From assembly GCF_037975245.1 (NCBI RefSeq), contig NC_092577.1:13502013-13566012 (forward strand): DNA of 64,000 nt, written 5' to 3'. The stretch is from Apostichopus japonicus. Its lineage: Eukaryota > Echinodermata > Holothuroidea > Aspidochirotida > Stichopodidae. Shown in pieces: positions 1 to 30,121 of the stretch. The notes under the pieces were generated by a model. That model made no database searches, had not been told where the DNA came from, and worked only from the letters and a program-made list of their open reading frames with translations. Each line of letters starts with the position of its first letter. The stretch's first letter is position 1. The position numbers were made by a program, and so were the translations under genes.

Positions 1-2166
1 TTTACCAATCTTGTAGAATGTGCTACCTACCTGTCTGAAGCAGTTTGTGTTCAAATATTGCACATTTATTCTTTTCTCATGTTTTCTTTTCTTGTTTCAT
101 GATCGTGTGGCATAATTTGTACATACTTGCACTGCTTAAAGATAGTTACTCTTCACTGCCTATACTGTAGTTGTCATCTGATCAGGTTGTTGTGTGCATA
201 TTGTTTCATATCAGCAAAGACATTGACATTTTTTGGCAAATTTTGAGTGTGAGCTATGTTTCTAGTTTAACATGTTAGGGGCATCATTTTGGGGTCTACT
301 TTATTCCAGATTTGAACAATAATTTTGAGTTATTACAATGAGTGCAAGTTACAATCTCAGTGAATAAACAAACATAACATTTTGCTGGCTTTAATTCAGT
401 TACCTTGGCTATGAGTCTGAATGTCTCTTTTGCAATTAAAATCAGATGAATCATATCTTGGAAAATCGTTTTAATTCAATCTTCAACAACAACAACAGGT
501 ATATCTTTGTAAAACTTTTGTCCTCACACAAAGCCATAAATATGTGTTTTTTGCTCTTTCATTTCACATTACAGATGTACAGTACATCCTTTAGAGGAAC
601 AGTACAGCACAGCATAGTGTTATGGCATGATGGATGTTTTGCAAGCAGATATTGGGGTTGGAACTGGAAGTGTTTGTGTTCGATTGTTTCATTAATAAAC
701 GTGTGCTTCTCTACTTTATGTAAGATGATTGTCATATTTCTTGTTCTCCAGTGAGAGCTACGGATTTGCATAGTGAACATTGTTTACATGGATACGGACA
801 ATTTGAAATAGCTGATGTCAAAGCAGTTCCTCAGCTTGTTTAAATACCATACATCAAGGACACAAGAGTGGACAATGGGAGTAACAAGTATCCAGACTCT
901 AGATATCACAAGCCTTCAAGACAATTAAACAAACTGTACCATAACGGACAATAACAAACATGGTGTCTCAGTAAAATGAAGTCACTAAGCTTGTGCAATG
1001 TACCATAAGAATTTATCTTCTTCATAGTGTCAAACATTGATTGTTGCATTCAGTGCGTTATGCATCTTATTCCTTTCTGTAGTATTTAGCATTGATTTGC
1101 ATGCTCATTCATAGTGTAATGTAAACTACATAATTCATGTCATCAAAGTTACAACTGTGTCATATTAATAAACTAAATGATTGATCATTGGTTTCACTGA
1201 ATACTTTATTGTACACTATTTGGCTTTCCATGATAGCAATATCTGATCTGTTTACTTACTGTAGTTTGTTCAGTCATACCAGTAGTTCTAATGTGACATT
1301 GATCTTGGGTTATTTATTGTTGGTACAGAATAACTTGTCTTTATTTTGTATTGTGTGAGATCAATTTAACATAACATATTTTGTGATGTCATGGAGTGTT
1401 GAAGAGGTACTCTAACTTGCAGCTAGTAGTGATAAAACAGTTCATTCAGTGCGCTCATGACAACCCCAGTGGCAGATGGAGATAGTGGCAGATGGAGATG
1501 TTTGAAATGCAGGGGACATTATAGGGTCTTTTGAAGTTTTGACAAAGTTTCTTTTGGATTTAAAGCTGCTACACTTATCATGGAAAAGTTCCACAATGGA
1601 GGCATGGCATCTCCTAGCCTTATTTGGGTATATGTTCCTGCATTCCATATTTGGAACACTGCCCTACTATTGTTTGTATTGCTTATTCTAAAGTGAGGTA
1701 AGTCAGTATTGTAACATGTTTATATTTTTAACACATTGATTGCATCTGTACAGTTCTATACATTGAGTTCAACTACAATAACCATGAGCAGGGAAAACTT
1801 ACCACTATCTCACTTGCATTTTTTATGTTAAAGTGACCATATTCATACTTTAACCAAAGCATTTCTTCCTAGAGGTCTTTAGTTTCCAAATTGTTCTAAT
1901 GCATTCTAATTGAAAGCATAAGATGCCTGAATATCCCAGTGAGGTAAATTTTCTCGAAGGTGGTAATAAACCAGTTTCCAAACTTTGACCAAAGGTAACC
2001 ATATTTGAATATCTGGTATATTTGGGGCCAATACAGCATACTCTGGTCGAGAGTTGCCGTGGAAGCCACTATATGTTTGTAGTAATGCAGTAAAATGTAC
2101 TAAAGGCAGTTGGAGGAGTCCAGTTAGCCCCTGTGCCGAAGGTCATTCATCTTTTGTTTTCTGTTT
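1..2166. other. gene-free sequence
   Basis: AT-rich sequence with only short open frames that lack recognisable domains, signal peptides or convincing splice-site pairs. I see no RNA gene and no clear transposon end here. It could be intron or 5' flank of the microexon gene that begins to be visible at 4.5 kb. Confidence 0.5.
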
Positions 2167-2714
2167 TTGGAGAACACTTTAATCTTCCCAACCATACCAT
2201 TAACGACATGTCTCGATCGGGGATTGAATCCTTAGGTAGCCGTCCTGAGCTAGTACGAATCAGCAGAGAGAGGTTGTGGATGTTACGCTTTCGCACCATT
2301 CAACCTCATGGGCTCAACATTCAGAAAGGACATGACTAACTTTTCTTCTGTCCCCTCCTACTCCCCTTGTCCCCCCCCCCCATCACTCCTCTTCTCATAG
2401 CTTTTTTCCACCCCTTTTTTCTCCACACCTTTCTGTCTTTTTTCTCCAGTTTATTCCCTACCCCTTCCCTTAATCCTCTCTTTGTCCCTCCACTGTTTAT
2501 CTCCTACCTCTCCTCTTCCCCTGTTGGTTTCTTTCTTTCATGCTTCTCTCCATCCCGTGTCTACTATTCCCTTACATCTATCTCTTTGTGTTCACCATGC
2601 TCATCAACCTGTCTGTATTATGTGCGTTTTTTCCCCTTCTGTTACTGTTTCTTGTCATTTAGCCATTGAAGAAAATCCTGCTAGGATCGAAACGTCAGGC
2701 CAACTTACTTTCAC
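2167..2714 (+). mobile_element. Penelope-like element, 3' fragment (5'-truncated)
   Basis: The first ~170 bp encode the end of a GIY-YIG-type endonuclease domain (peptide with LNLPNHTI..., then GIESLGSRP and LVRISR), closely matching the minus-strand Penelope-like copy at 42.7-43.2 kb. A long pyrimidine-rich tail follows, ending in a decayed hammerhead-like motif. The element's tail is interrupted at 2715 by a hAT-like insertion and resumes at about 3779 with ACACATTTTCC, which corresponds to ACACATTCC in the other copy. No reverse transcriptase remains, so this is a dead 5'-truncated copy. Confidence 0.75.
2661..2702 (+). ncRNA. decayed hammerhead ribozyme-like motif in Penelope-like tail
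   Basis: The order is TTGAAGA (hammerhead box 1 expected CTGANGA, so C3 is mutated to T), a stem ATCCT/AGGAT with loop GCT, then GAAA, C, GTC and AGGC. It is the homologue of the better-preserved motif at 42660-42700. The core substitution suggests it no longer cleaves. Confidence 0.5.
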
Positions 2715-3778
2715 CAAGGGCGGCAGAATTGGGGGGGGGGGCACAGGGGCCTCGTGCCCCCCACTTTTCCTCAGGATAAAAATGTGCCCTTTTTCTACAT
2801 AAAAATTGTACCCTTGATCACCTTATTAGGTCAGCGATATTTCAGTAAGAGATCTAATCCTAATTTAGAACTATTATCGGCGTAGCCAGTATGTAGCACC
2901 CTAGGCCTGGGCCTATCGTTGATTAACAGAAATTTATATATGTATAGAGCTGCAGCACTTTGTTGCCTGTTGTTGTCACGATTGGCGTTCCAAGTTCCAC
3001 AACAGCCTTTTCGATAAACATTTACTAGCTACAGTTGTATCAAAGACAATTACTGGCTATATTTGTAACAAAGACATTTCTGGCCATTGTATCTACATAT
3101 ATCAGAAGTTGAAGAGTAAGACTACTCTGTACATGCACCTTGCAATTTAAATACATTATGTAGTATTGAATTACATACTATTTTAACTCATTTGTTTTTT
3201 GGGGTTTAAAAGTGATATTGAATGAGGTGTCTCAAGTTAACAAGAGGCCAGGGAACCAGAATGAACACTAGGGAAGGGCCGTTTCCGGCCGTCTGGGGGG
3301 TTTTTAAAACCAAAAATGTTCTGGTATGCTCCACGCCAACCGATGGTGGCGCTCCGCTCCGATAGTCGTGCCTACAACTTTCTTATTCATGGCTACGCCC
3401 CTGACTGTTAAAGAATTTCTGTGGGTCAAACTCAAAGCTATTTAAAATGGAAATATTTTTTAAGCTCTTAACAAGAAATAAACTCTAATTCGGCAGATTC
3501 ATACTTTAGCAATTAGCATGATTTCACCTCATTTTGTCTCGACAGAAAACTTGTTCCTTGTTTTCCAATTTGCACATTGGATATTGGAGTGCTAGTATGT
3601 ATTTTATCCTTGAGGGGGTGGGTGGGGGCGTTGGAGTGATGTGTATATGCAATTAACATAATACAATAAGAGTTATAAAGGGTACTAAATATCAAGCTGC
3701 ATCAGTCCAATCGAATTTCTGTAAAGTGCCCTTTTGACGTTGGTGCCACCCAGATTAAAAGTGCTTCCTCCGCTCTTG
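2715..3778. mobile_element. hAT-like non-autonomous DNA transposon
   Basis: The left end CAAGGGCGG and the reverse complement of the right end CAAGAGCGG form short terminal inverted repeats. They are flanked by near-identical 8-bp direct repeats, ACTTTCAC on the left and AATTTCAC on the right. Removing the element restores the Penelope-like tail seen in the other copy, which confirms the boundaries. There is no transposase. G-tracts lie near the left end and a second element is nested inside. Confidence 0.65.
2878..3403. mobile_element. nested hAT-like element
   Basis: The left end CGGCGTAGCCA and right end TGGCTACGCCCCTG are inverted relative to one another. The flanking octamers ACTATTAT and ACTGTTAA match at 6 of 8 positions, as expected for an old 8-bp target duplication. 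An internal stretch (CGCCAACCGATGGTGGCG) recurs in the elements at 17.9, 28.3 and 40.2 kb. Confidence 0.45.
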
Positions 3779-3786
3779 AATTTCAC

Positions 3787-4437
3787 ACATTTTCCTACAC
3801 AGGGTCTCTCGTGGATAAGCGGTTTACTAACAGTTTTATTTTATTTTGAACTCAAGTATTGAAGAACGTTAGGCCAGAAGCAAGTCGTTTCGTCAAATAA
3901 AAGTACATAAGATGCACATTCAGTCACATGTTTGTAGAGAATTACACGACGAAACTATTCGCTTTTTATTTCTCTAACAAAAATCGGCCCATATGACTCC
4001 TACGAGCTGGTATAGCGTTTTACCATCAGCAGTACAATATGCAACGTTCCATAGCCAATCGAAAAATTGCGTACACGAACAAGTAAAAAGTTGCTCGCAT
4101 TGCACAAAGTACACACAGTATGCATATAGGTTACGCAACACTGTGAGAGGTGGATTAGACTCTCGGAAACCTGATACTTTGCGGTGACAGTGCCCAGATC
4201 CGTATGCTGTTTATAGCGTAGGGGTGAGAATGCCACATTTAAGAAATAAATGTGTTGCCACTGTGAGAAGAGGGCAGCATTGTTTTTATTTTTAAATCGG
4301 GGAATACGTTGAGACAAGATTAGCAATTTCCTAGCTGAGGGAGTGCCTTTAACTTTTCAATAACATTAATAGTAAGGGCGATTCATTACCATTAGTTTAC
4401 ATATGTATGAACAAGGTGTACTATGCATGTCTTTTCG
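3787..4437. other. no gene seen
   Basis: Short open frames only. From about 4438 (GAGAGGTCAGTACCCGTTGTG) the sequence becomes the conserved intron segment that precedes every microexon of the following array. Confidence 0.4.
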
Positions 4438-4537
4438 TGTAAATGAGAGGTCAGTACCCGTTGTGCCTCTCGCATGACAAGCGTTGGTGAGAAATATGGT
4501 TCATGGTTTACGCTTATTTCTTTAACCTTTTTTGGAG

Positions 4538-23179
<18,642 letters not shown>

Positions 23180-23268
23180 AACATTATTTCGATTACAAAT
23201 ATGTATAAAGCATTCGTCAACTTCTCTATAGGCCTAATGAACGAAATGACGGAAAAGACAAAACCAAA

Positions 23269-23274
23269 AATAAA
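23269..23274 (+). promoter_or_regulatory. candidate polyadenylation signal
   Basis: AATAAA 90 bp after the TAA that ends the terminal exon of the microexon gene. It is the first such hexamer downstream. Confidence 0.45.
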
Positions 23275-23296
23275 TAGGAAACAATCATAACCAAGA

Positions 23297-23596
23297 TAGG
23301 TGGATGGATGGATGGATGGGTCGGATAGGTGGAAGGATGGATGGATGATGGATAGATGGATGGGTGGATGGATGGATGAATGGAAGGGTGGCGGGTGGGT
23401 GGGTGGGTAGATGGGTAGATGGATGGATGGATGGTTGGATGGATGGATGGATTGATGGGATGGGATGGATGGGTGGAAGGGTGGTCGGTGGGTGGGTGGT
23501 TGAGTGGGTGGGTGGGTGGGTGGATGGATGGATGGATGAGTGGATGGATGGATGGATTGATGGGATGGATGGATAGATAAATGGATGGATGGATAA
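23297..23596. repeat. (GGAT/GGGT)n minisatellite
   Basis: About 300 bp of GGAT units mixed with GGGT and GGAA variants. It produces long open frames of Ser-Ile-His-Pro type on the minus strand that are artefacts of the repeat. Confidence 0.95.
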
Positions 23597-23599
23597 TTG

Positions 23600-24799
23600 A
23601 AATCTAAATTTCGTTTTGTTTTTACACTTATACATGTAAATATAATTTGTTTTTTAATTATAACATGTTTTTCTGTACATTTCTTAATTTTGTATATAGA
23701 TAAAAGCAGTTTCAAGTGACAGCCTAGTGACTGTAATGTGATCTCTTATTTGAGGCCGTGGGGTGGGAGTTGAGGTGAGGTGGGGGTTAGAAAAAAACAG
23801 TGACCAATTTTTCTTAGTACCCATTGCGTTATAGTTGGCATCGTGTTCGATATATACATTGAAAAGAATTGAAATTCTAGAGCTACAAATCGGAAATACA
23901 CTTTTATATCAAACTGCGCTGTCCTTCAAACAATTAGTTACCTATAATTGTAACAATGTGTTTGTTTAAATCTTTCTGAATAATGGCACTAAGTATTAAG
24001 CTAAGTTTTATTGCCATGATAACATTGTACTTTCCAAATATGTAAGTGTTTCCTAATTCAAGTTTCTCAAGTCTCTGATATTTTAATCTATTGTAGTGAC
24101 ATATTCAAATTGAGTTCATTAGTTCCAATTCATCTGTATTATATTTGAGTGAATACATGAATTTCTAGTGCCCAAGTAAGGGTCGTTATGTATTGGTCCA
24201 ACAAAATCATTGTAGTGTCGAGTAGAAGTCGCCAGGTATCGAGCATTTCTAGTGCAAGGAAACGTCGTTATGTAATGACTTATGCAGTACTAGTGTTTAT
24301 ATTTATACGGATCTTACAGTTTCCTTTGGTAATTGAAGCATTTCAACTTCCCCAGCGGTATTTGCAAATATGCAGATCGAAAGGCTCAGACACTGTAAAG
24401 ATGTGTGACTTCTTTCAAATGTCATTTAAAAGTGACTTTACTCTGTAACTGTAAATAAGGTAATTTTTTAGTGTTTAATAATTTAAACACTTTGTCAATA
24501 GAAAGTATATGTTCCATTTGAAGTTAAGATAATGGGTGTATTAGTGTGACATTAAATCAAGTTCTCTTTTTCGTTAATGTAATCCATGTTTCTGTAAACA
24601 CAAACGTTGCTATTGCTTAGAATAAAAGTTGTTAATTACCACGCTTATAAACTTCGTTCTTGTCGTCCATATTTTTTACGTGTGTAGGTAAACATCCTCA
24701 GTAAATATCAAAACATGGAGCCCTATACACGACAATAATGTTAACCCTCTGAGAAGCTATGGCTTGTTCTGCTTTATTTTGAGAGAATGTAAATCACAA
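23600..24799. other. no gene seen
   Basis: AT-rich flank downstream of the microexon gene. An 86-codon open frame at 24188-24448 has one hydrophobic stretch but no splice sites or homology I can support. Confidence 0.4.
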
Positions 24800-24964
24800 A
24801 TGTCTACTCTAATCATAATTAGTTTCATTCTTTGTTATTGTCTGAGTGTGTCTCGCGCCACATCCCCATATTACGATTTATATCCTAGTAAAAGAAGCGA
24901 AACATCACAGAACAATCCTAAGGAGATTTTGCAAAGTTGGTTATTTAATATGTCTTACATCCGG
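24800..24964 (+). CDS. candidate first exon with signal peptide
   Basis: The ATG at 24800 opens 55 codons starting MSTLIIISFILCYCLSVS, a short polar start plus hydrophobic core with a plausible cleavage after SRA. A small polar region with NMS follows, ending ATC CGG before a GTATGA donor. It lies just upstream of the decayed paralogue of the membrane exon, so it may be the first exon of that paralogue. The matching first exon of the intact gene is not visible, so this link is inference and the exon may itself be dead. Confidence 0.3.
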
Positions 24965-25339
24965 GTATGACATAGTCACCGCTAATGAAGGCTATTGGAT
25001 GATTGCGAAGCATGGGCAGGGAGGGAACGTAACTGACTCAAATACAGAACTCTTGCGGGATTTTCAGTCACTTATTAGCCTATTAGTACAAGCTTAAAAA
25101 ACCACCAACGCAACAATTTTGCTGAGAGACACCCTAGTAAACGAAATGGAGCAACATGTTAAATTAAGCTGTTAACACCTCAAAACAGTTGCTTATTAGC
25201 TGGACACATCAAAGACACCTCACTTTCCCAAAAACTTACATTCATACATTTATTACTGCAAGTATTTCCTTAGTTTGCACCACCCTCATGAAACTTAAAA
25301 ACACCCTTATCTTGATTTTGTATAAATTTTGGAGAAACA

Positions 25340-25800
25340 AGTCATGCTGGAGAAACAAGTCATGATGTATGTACTGCTTTTCGACCCTCGGCCTCTTCGT
25401 ATTTGTGACTTGGGATTACAGCAACAACGCTGACCAATCAGATGATGTCTCGGCAACGACAGAATTGCACTGGGCAGAAGAGAATCCTTTCAGTCAGTTT
25501 GCGTGCCCCGCAGCTATAAATTTCATCCATTTAAAAAAGTCAATATGAGATACATGATCACATTCTTATTACCCTAGTAGTCCTCGTTTGGAATGGGCAT
25601 ACATTTTGGATGATCTGAAGATTGAGTTGTACTTATCATTCGCTGTAACACGAAATATTCTGGAAAAGATATATTCCTTTTGTGACTAGAAGTCAGCCAA
25701 AAATTTCAGCTCATTAGAGACCAGTCGAGATAAACTGAGGTTTAAATTTGCTCTAGCATTTTTGACGACTGGCATATTTGGGGAAATAAAGAAGTAACAA
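25340..25800 (+). pseudogene. decayed paralogue of the terminal membrane exon
   Basis: Fragments align in order with the exon at 22.7-23.15 kb. FSTLGLFVFVTWDY matches FESTFGIGLFLTSNY, HWAEENPFSQFACP matches the WAVETSVCPVNCP stretch, and AYILDDLKIELYLSF matches KYIWDDFRTNLFFSF. Between these blocks the frame contains stops and shifts, for example two stops in the stretch that should encode the hydrophobic helix at 25540-25590. At the position of the intact gene's TAG this copy reads CAC (His). Confidence 0.65.
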
Positions 25801-26069
25801 GGCCAAAGCAAATTTAGTATGTAGATGTAAACATTAAATTCAACTTTTGTTTTCTCCTATGAAGGGTGATTTCATCAGTTTACTTGGCAAAACTTCAACA
25901 ATGACAGAGTTTAGTTCGCAATAACACACAATTATGATGACATAAACCTTTACGACAGGACTAGACGTGCATCCAGGATATCAACAGTTAGATCGTTGAA
26001 GCCCCCCCCCCCAAAAAAAAAAGGAGGTTTGGGTTCTTCTAATACCTCTTATTATAATTTCCACATTAA

Positions 26070-26291
26070 AAGGTGTGAAGACTCGCTCAAAAAGATACGT
26101 CTAATGTCGGCAATATTACCTAGTTTCGAATGAGGTGTAACGGAAGTGTGGGACCCCACCATCGATCCCAGAAAATACACACACAGGTTGCTTCCGTCAG
26201 TAATTAAACGCGAACAAACGTCACTTGCAAGCAACAGAAAGTTAACTTTTTCAGATTGCCGCACGCGATTTGGGGCGAGTCTTCAATGCCT
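26070..26291. mobile_element. MITE with TTAA target duplication
   Basis: The ends AAGGTGTGAAGACTCGC and, reverse complemented, AGGCATTGAAGACTCGC are flanked by TTAA at 26066-26069 and 26292-26295. It is the same family as copies at 49226, 53815 and 54979. A TTAA duplication is characteristic of piggyBac-type transposition. There is no coding capacity. Confidence 0.7.
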
Positions 26292-26490
26292 TTAATGCCT
26301 TAATGCCGTGAGGTTGATTTTAGTGTAGGTCTACCCATTGCACAAAATGAATTCCGATTTCCAGAACGGCTAACGAATCTTGGATAACGTATACACGAAA
26401 CCAATGAAAGGAAGCGTAAGTTTCATAAGTAAGGTCAACATGTGATCCAAAGATTAAACGCTAATTAAGGACGTTTGAAGGGAAACCCCG

Positions 26491-26608
26491 TAACTAGACT
26501 TAATTAAGAGTTAGTGTGTAAGTCAGTGTATGAACTTCCAAGCGATGGTCATTATTGATGCTGACATCACGAGTAATCTGATTGGCTGAAAACTCCGTTA
26601 TTGCAAAC
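26491..26608 (+). repeat. direct repeat, copy 1
   Basis: Runs from ACTAGACTTAATTAAG through GACATCACGAGTAATCTGATTGGCTGAAAACTCCG. A second copy begins at 27346. The ~0.85 kb between the copies has no gene but includes a poly-G tract at 27182-27200. Confidence 0.6.
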
Positions 26609-27345
26609 CTGCCTGGTAGCCATATTTGCCCATGCAGTCGCTGTATGTATACATGCTGTCCATTATTATGTATAGTTTATATTTCAGGTATCATTTTGTT
26701 GAATTTCCAGAGGGATTGTATGAACCGATTACGTGACAGCTTCCTGGTACGATTTTCTAGTGTTAGGCAAGTTTCTTAGTGAATGTTCACGTAGAGTCTA
26801 GGCGTTGTGCTATGTTCGTTAGTGTATTGCAGCGTACGTAGCCTAGCTTTTGTGTGTAGTGCACAGCGGAGTTTAAGTGTTGTTCGCTATTGTTACTAAA
26901 CATTTGATTAGTTGATGAAAGAATTGTTGTTTACGTTGACAGTTATTGAGCAATGTTTACAGTGCGGTATATTATGTGCAGAATTTGGGGCTTACTAGGA
27001 TAAATAGACTGTTTTGGCCTATAAGGCGATATTGCTGTGATATGGGAGCCCTACTGTGTTATGTGTAGCTACGGTTGCTAGCCCTAGCACTAAGCCCATG
27101 CTTACGAAGACCCGAGCTTTGTGTTATGTCCGAGTGGGGGCGTTGTTTCAGAATATTGGAAAGTCTCTTTTGTATACAGATAGTGGGGGGGGGGGGGGGG
27201 TATGACATTGTGATAAAGGATTAGTAATGACAGGATGATCTCATGTTTTACCGTCGGGTTTACACCCCGTTGCAGGATTTACGATGTTTAGTTATTTTGA
27301 TATATTAGTTGTCGATCAGATTTCATGTGCTTGGCAATAACTAGA

Positions 27346-27465
27346 CTTAATTAAGTGTCAGTGTGTAACTCAGTGTGTGTCTTCTTCCAAGTCTCCCAAG
27401 GTCTTTATTGCTGCTGACGTCACGAGTAATCTAATTGGCTGAAAACTCCGTAATTCCAAACTGTT
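27346..27465 (+). repeat. direct repeat, copy 2
   Basis: Shares ACTAGACTTAATTAAG, the GTGTGTAA phrase and GACGTCACGAGTAATCTAATTGGCTGAAAACTCCG with copy 1 and has small indels. The pair could be remnants of terminal repeats or a local duplication. Confidence 0.6.
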
Positions 27466-27512
27466 TGGGGAAAAATCGCCGCCCGCACCCCTACCCTCTC
27501 TCCTTATTATAG

Positions 27513-28454
27513 CATAGGCGTACGAGGCGGGGCAGAGGGAAGACTGCCCCCCCCCCCAAAAAAAAAAAAAAAAATTCCAGAGGACAAGAAAATCGGGCAA
27601 AAGTCCTGAAAAATTCGGGCAGCTTAAGAGGCGAAAAAATATATATATGAATATATAACTATGCAGTAGCTTGCACGAATCTTTTTCAAATTTTTGCCCG
27701 ATGATTCTGTGGAAAGCGTTTTATGTTATTTGTTTTGTGACATTAATATTAATATAGGCCTAATGATTTTCTTTATTTAGCATCATGTTGCCCGAATATT
27801 TCCGTGTAACACCACCATAAGCGCAGCTCATCTGGGCTACCACTCTTTTTGCACTATCAAAAGTTTGTCTAAATAGTCACCTGTATACCTGGACATCCCC
27901 GACGTGAGTGTATATAAGAAACGTTTTCTTGTTCATAGATGGTGGGGGCGGGGGAGTGCCTACAAGCCTAGAAGTACAGGTTTATCGTATTCTTTGTTAT
28001 TTTTTATACTTTTTTGTGAGACAAATTGCAGTCTCACCCGACACAGCGACATTATCCCGCCTACGTGTCGTTGAACAATGTATGTTTTCCGGAGGTAGCT
28101 GAGTACTGTGTTAAAATAATAAATACGGTAACTAAATAGGAGGTTAAAACATATGCTGTCCTATTTTTGCCCTTCAAAGTGATGTTACCATTTTTCCTTC
28201 TTCTACTTTACCAAATATTTGGGGAAGTGTAAATTTCTAAAACGTGAGATTATAAAATAAAGAATGATTAGATGCAACTTGTAAGGCCTCAGAAGGGCCA
28301 TTTCCGGCAATCTGAGAGGCATTTTTGGCCAAAGACATTCTTGTACGCTACGCGCCAACCGATGGTGGCGCTTCGCTTAGATAGTGTCACGGGAACTTTC
28401 GGGCACAAAAGTTTCTGCCCCCCTCCCAAACTGAAATGGTTCCGTACGCCTATG
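27513..28454. mobile_element. hAT-like non-autonomous element
   Basis: Starts CATAGGCGTACGAGGC and ends GTTCCGTACGCCTATG, giving a perfect 12-bp inverted repeat CATAGGCGTACG. The flanking octamers TATTATAG and TACTAGAG match at 6 of 8 positions. Poly-C and poly-A tracts lie behind the left end. The right third shares the CGCCAACCGATGGTGGCG segment with other elements in the window. Confidence 0.65.
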
Positions 28455-29451
28455 TACTAGAGACACGAGTGTCAGTACCAATTGGCATTTATCTTAACAT
28501 CGGACTTTTCCTAACACCACATCTGTTTCATGATTCGAGAAGAAAATACCATAAAACTCTGTTATATATAATATATGCCGGTTATATTGCATAACCTTCC
28601 TCACACAATCTCAAAATTACTTATCCCAACATACATTCCAGCCTCCGCCCCCCCCCCCTAACCTCACACCCCACGATCACAAAAGACTATGTATAGTTGA
28701 CATGCAACTACGCCAACACTACACGGTGACCATGTCGCACAATTAATAGACGCGCAGTGCTATCTGTCCATAGTAGGTTCTTTGAAACTTCATATCAAAT
28801 TCAAGGTAAGTTCACGCCCTTTTTTGTTATGTTTCATGTGGTTGTTTACTTCTCAAATATTAATACTGGAAAGAATATTCATCTGCTTTTTTTAATTCCA
28901 CTTCTTCAGAGGAATCTATAAATTGACCGTAAAAATACCATCGCATGTGTTTTAATATTGTGACATGTCAATATATATATATATATGACTTATATACGTG
29001 TACAGTGAACACAGAGTTCTCAGAGGATTTGTAAGGTATCTTGGGCAATTTGCGCTGTCTCTGCAAATGAAAATAATTATTTACTAGGTCTAAATATTGT
29101 CCTCACTGGTTCTAAGCTTGATAACAATATCATAATTTTAAGGAAATATTGTTTTCATTGGCTTTCATTATCAAGTTTATAAAAGACGAAAGCTACTTGT
29201 TTTGTTGTTTACTATTGTTCCATCCTCTAGAGATAATGAACTATATGCAAAGCCTCACAACCGCGTCATTTAAGCATTTCATTGTTTCAAATTCCACCTC
29301 ACGACTGGTTATGCTGTGGAAATTGTCTGATTCAAAAGCACCAGGGGTGCAATCTATACAATCATAACACTTGGGTAGTACGCCCTCATTTACAGCTAAA
29401 CAAAGCCATTTCATACGCATTCACACACCAGTAGAGTGGTCGAGTGGTACG
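28455..29451. other. no gene seen
   Basis: AT-rich sequence with a short (TA)8 at 28971-28986 and open frames without domains. Confidence 0.4.
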
Positions 29452-30121
<670 letters not shown>

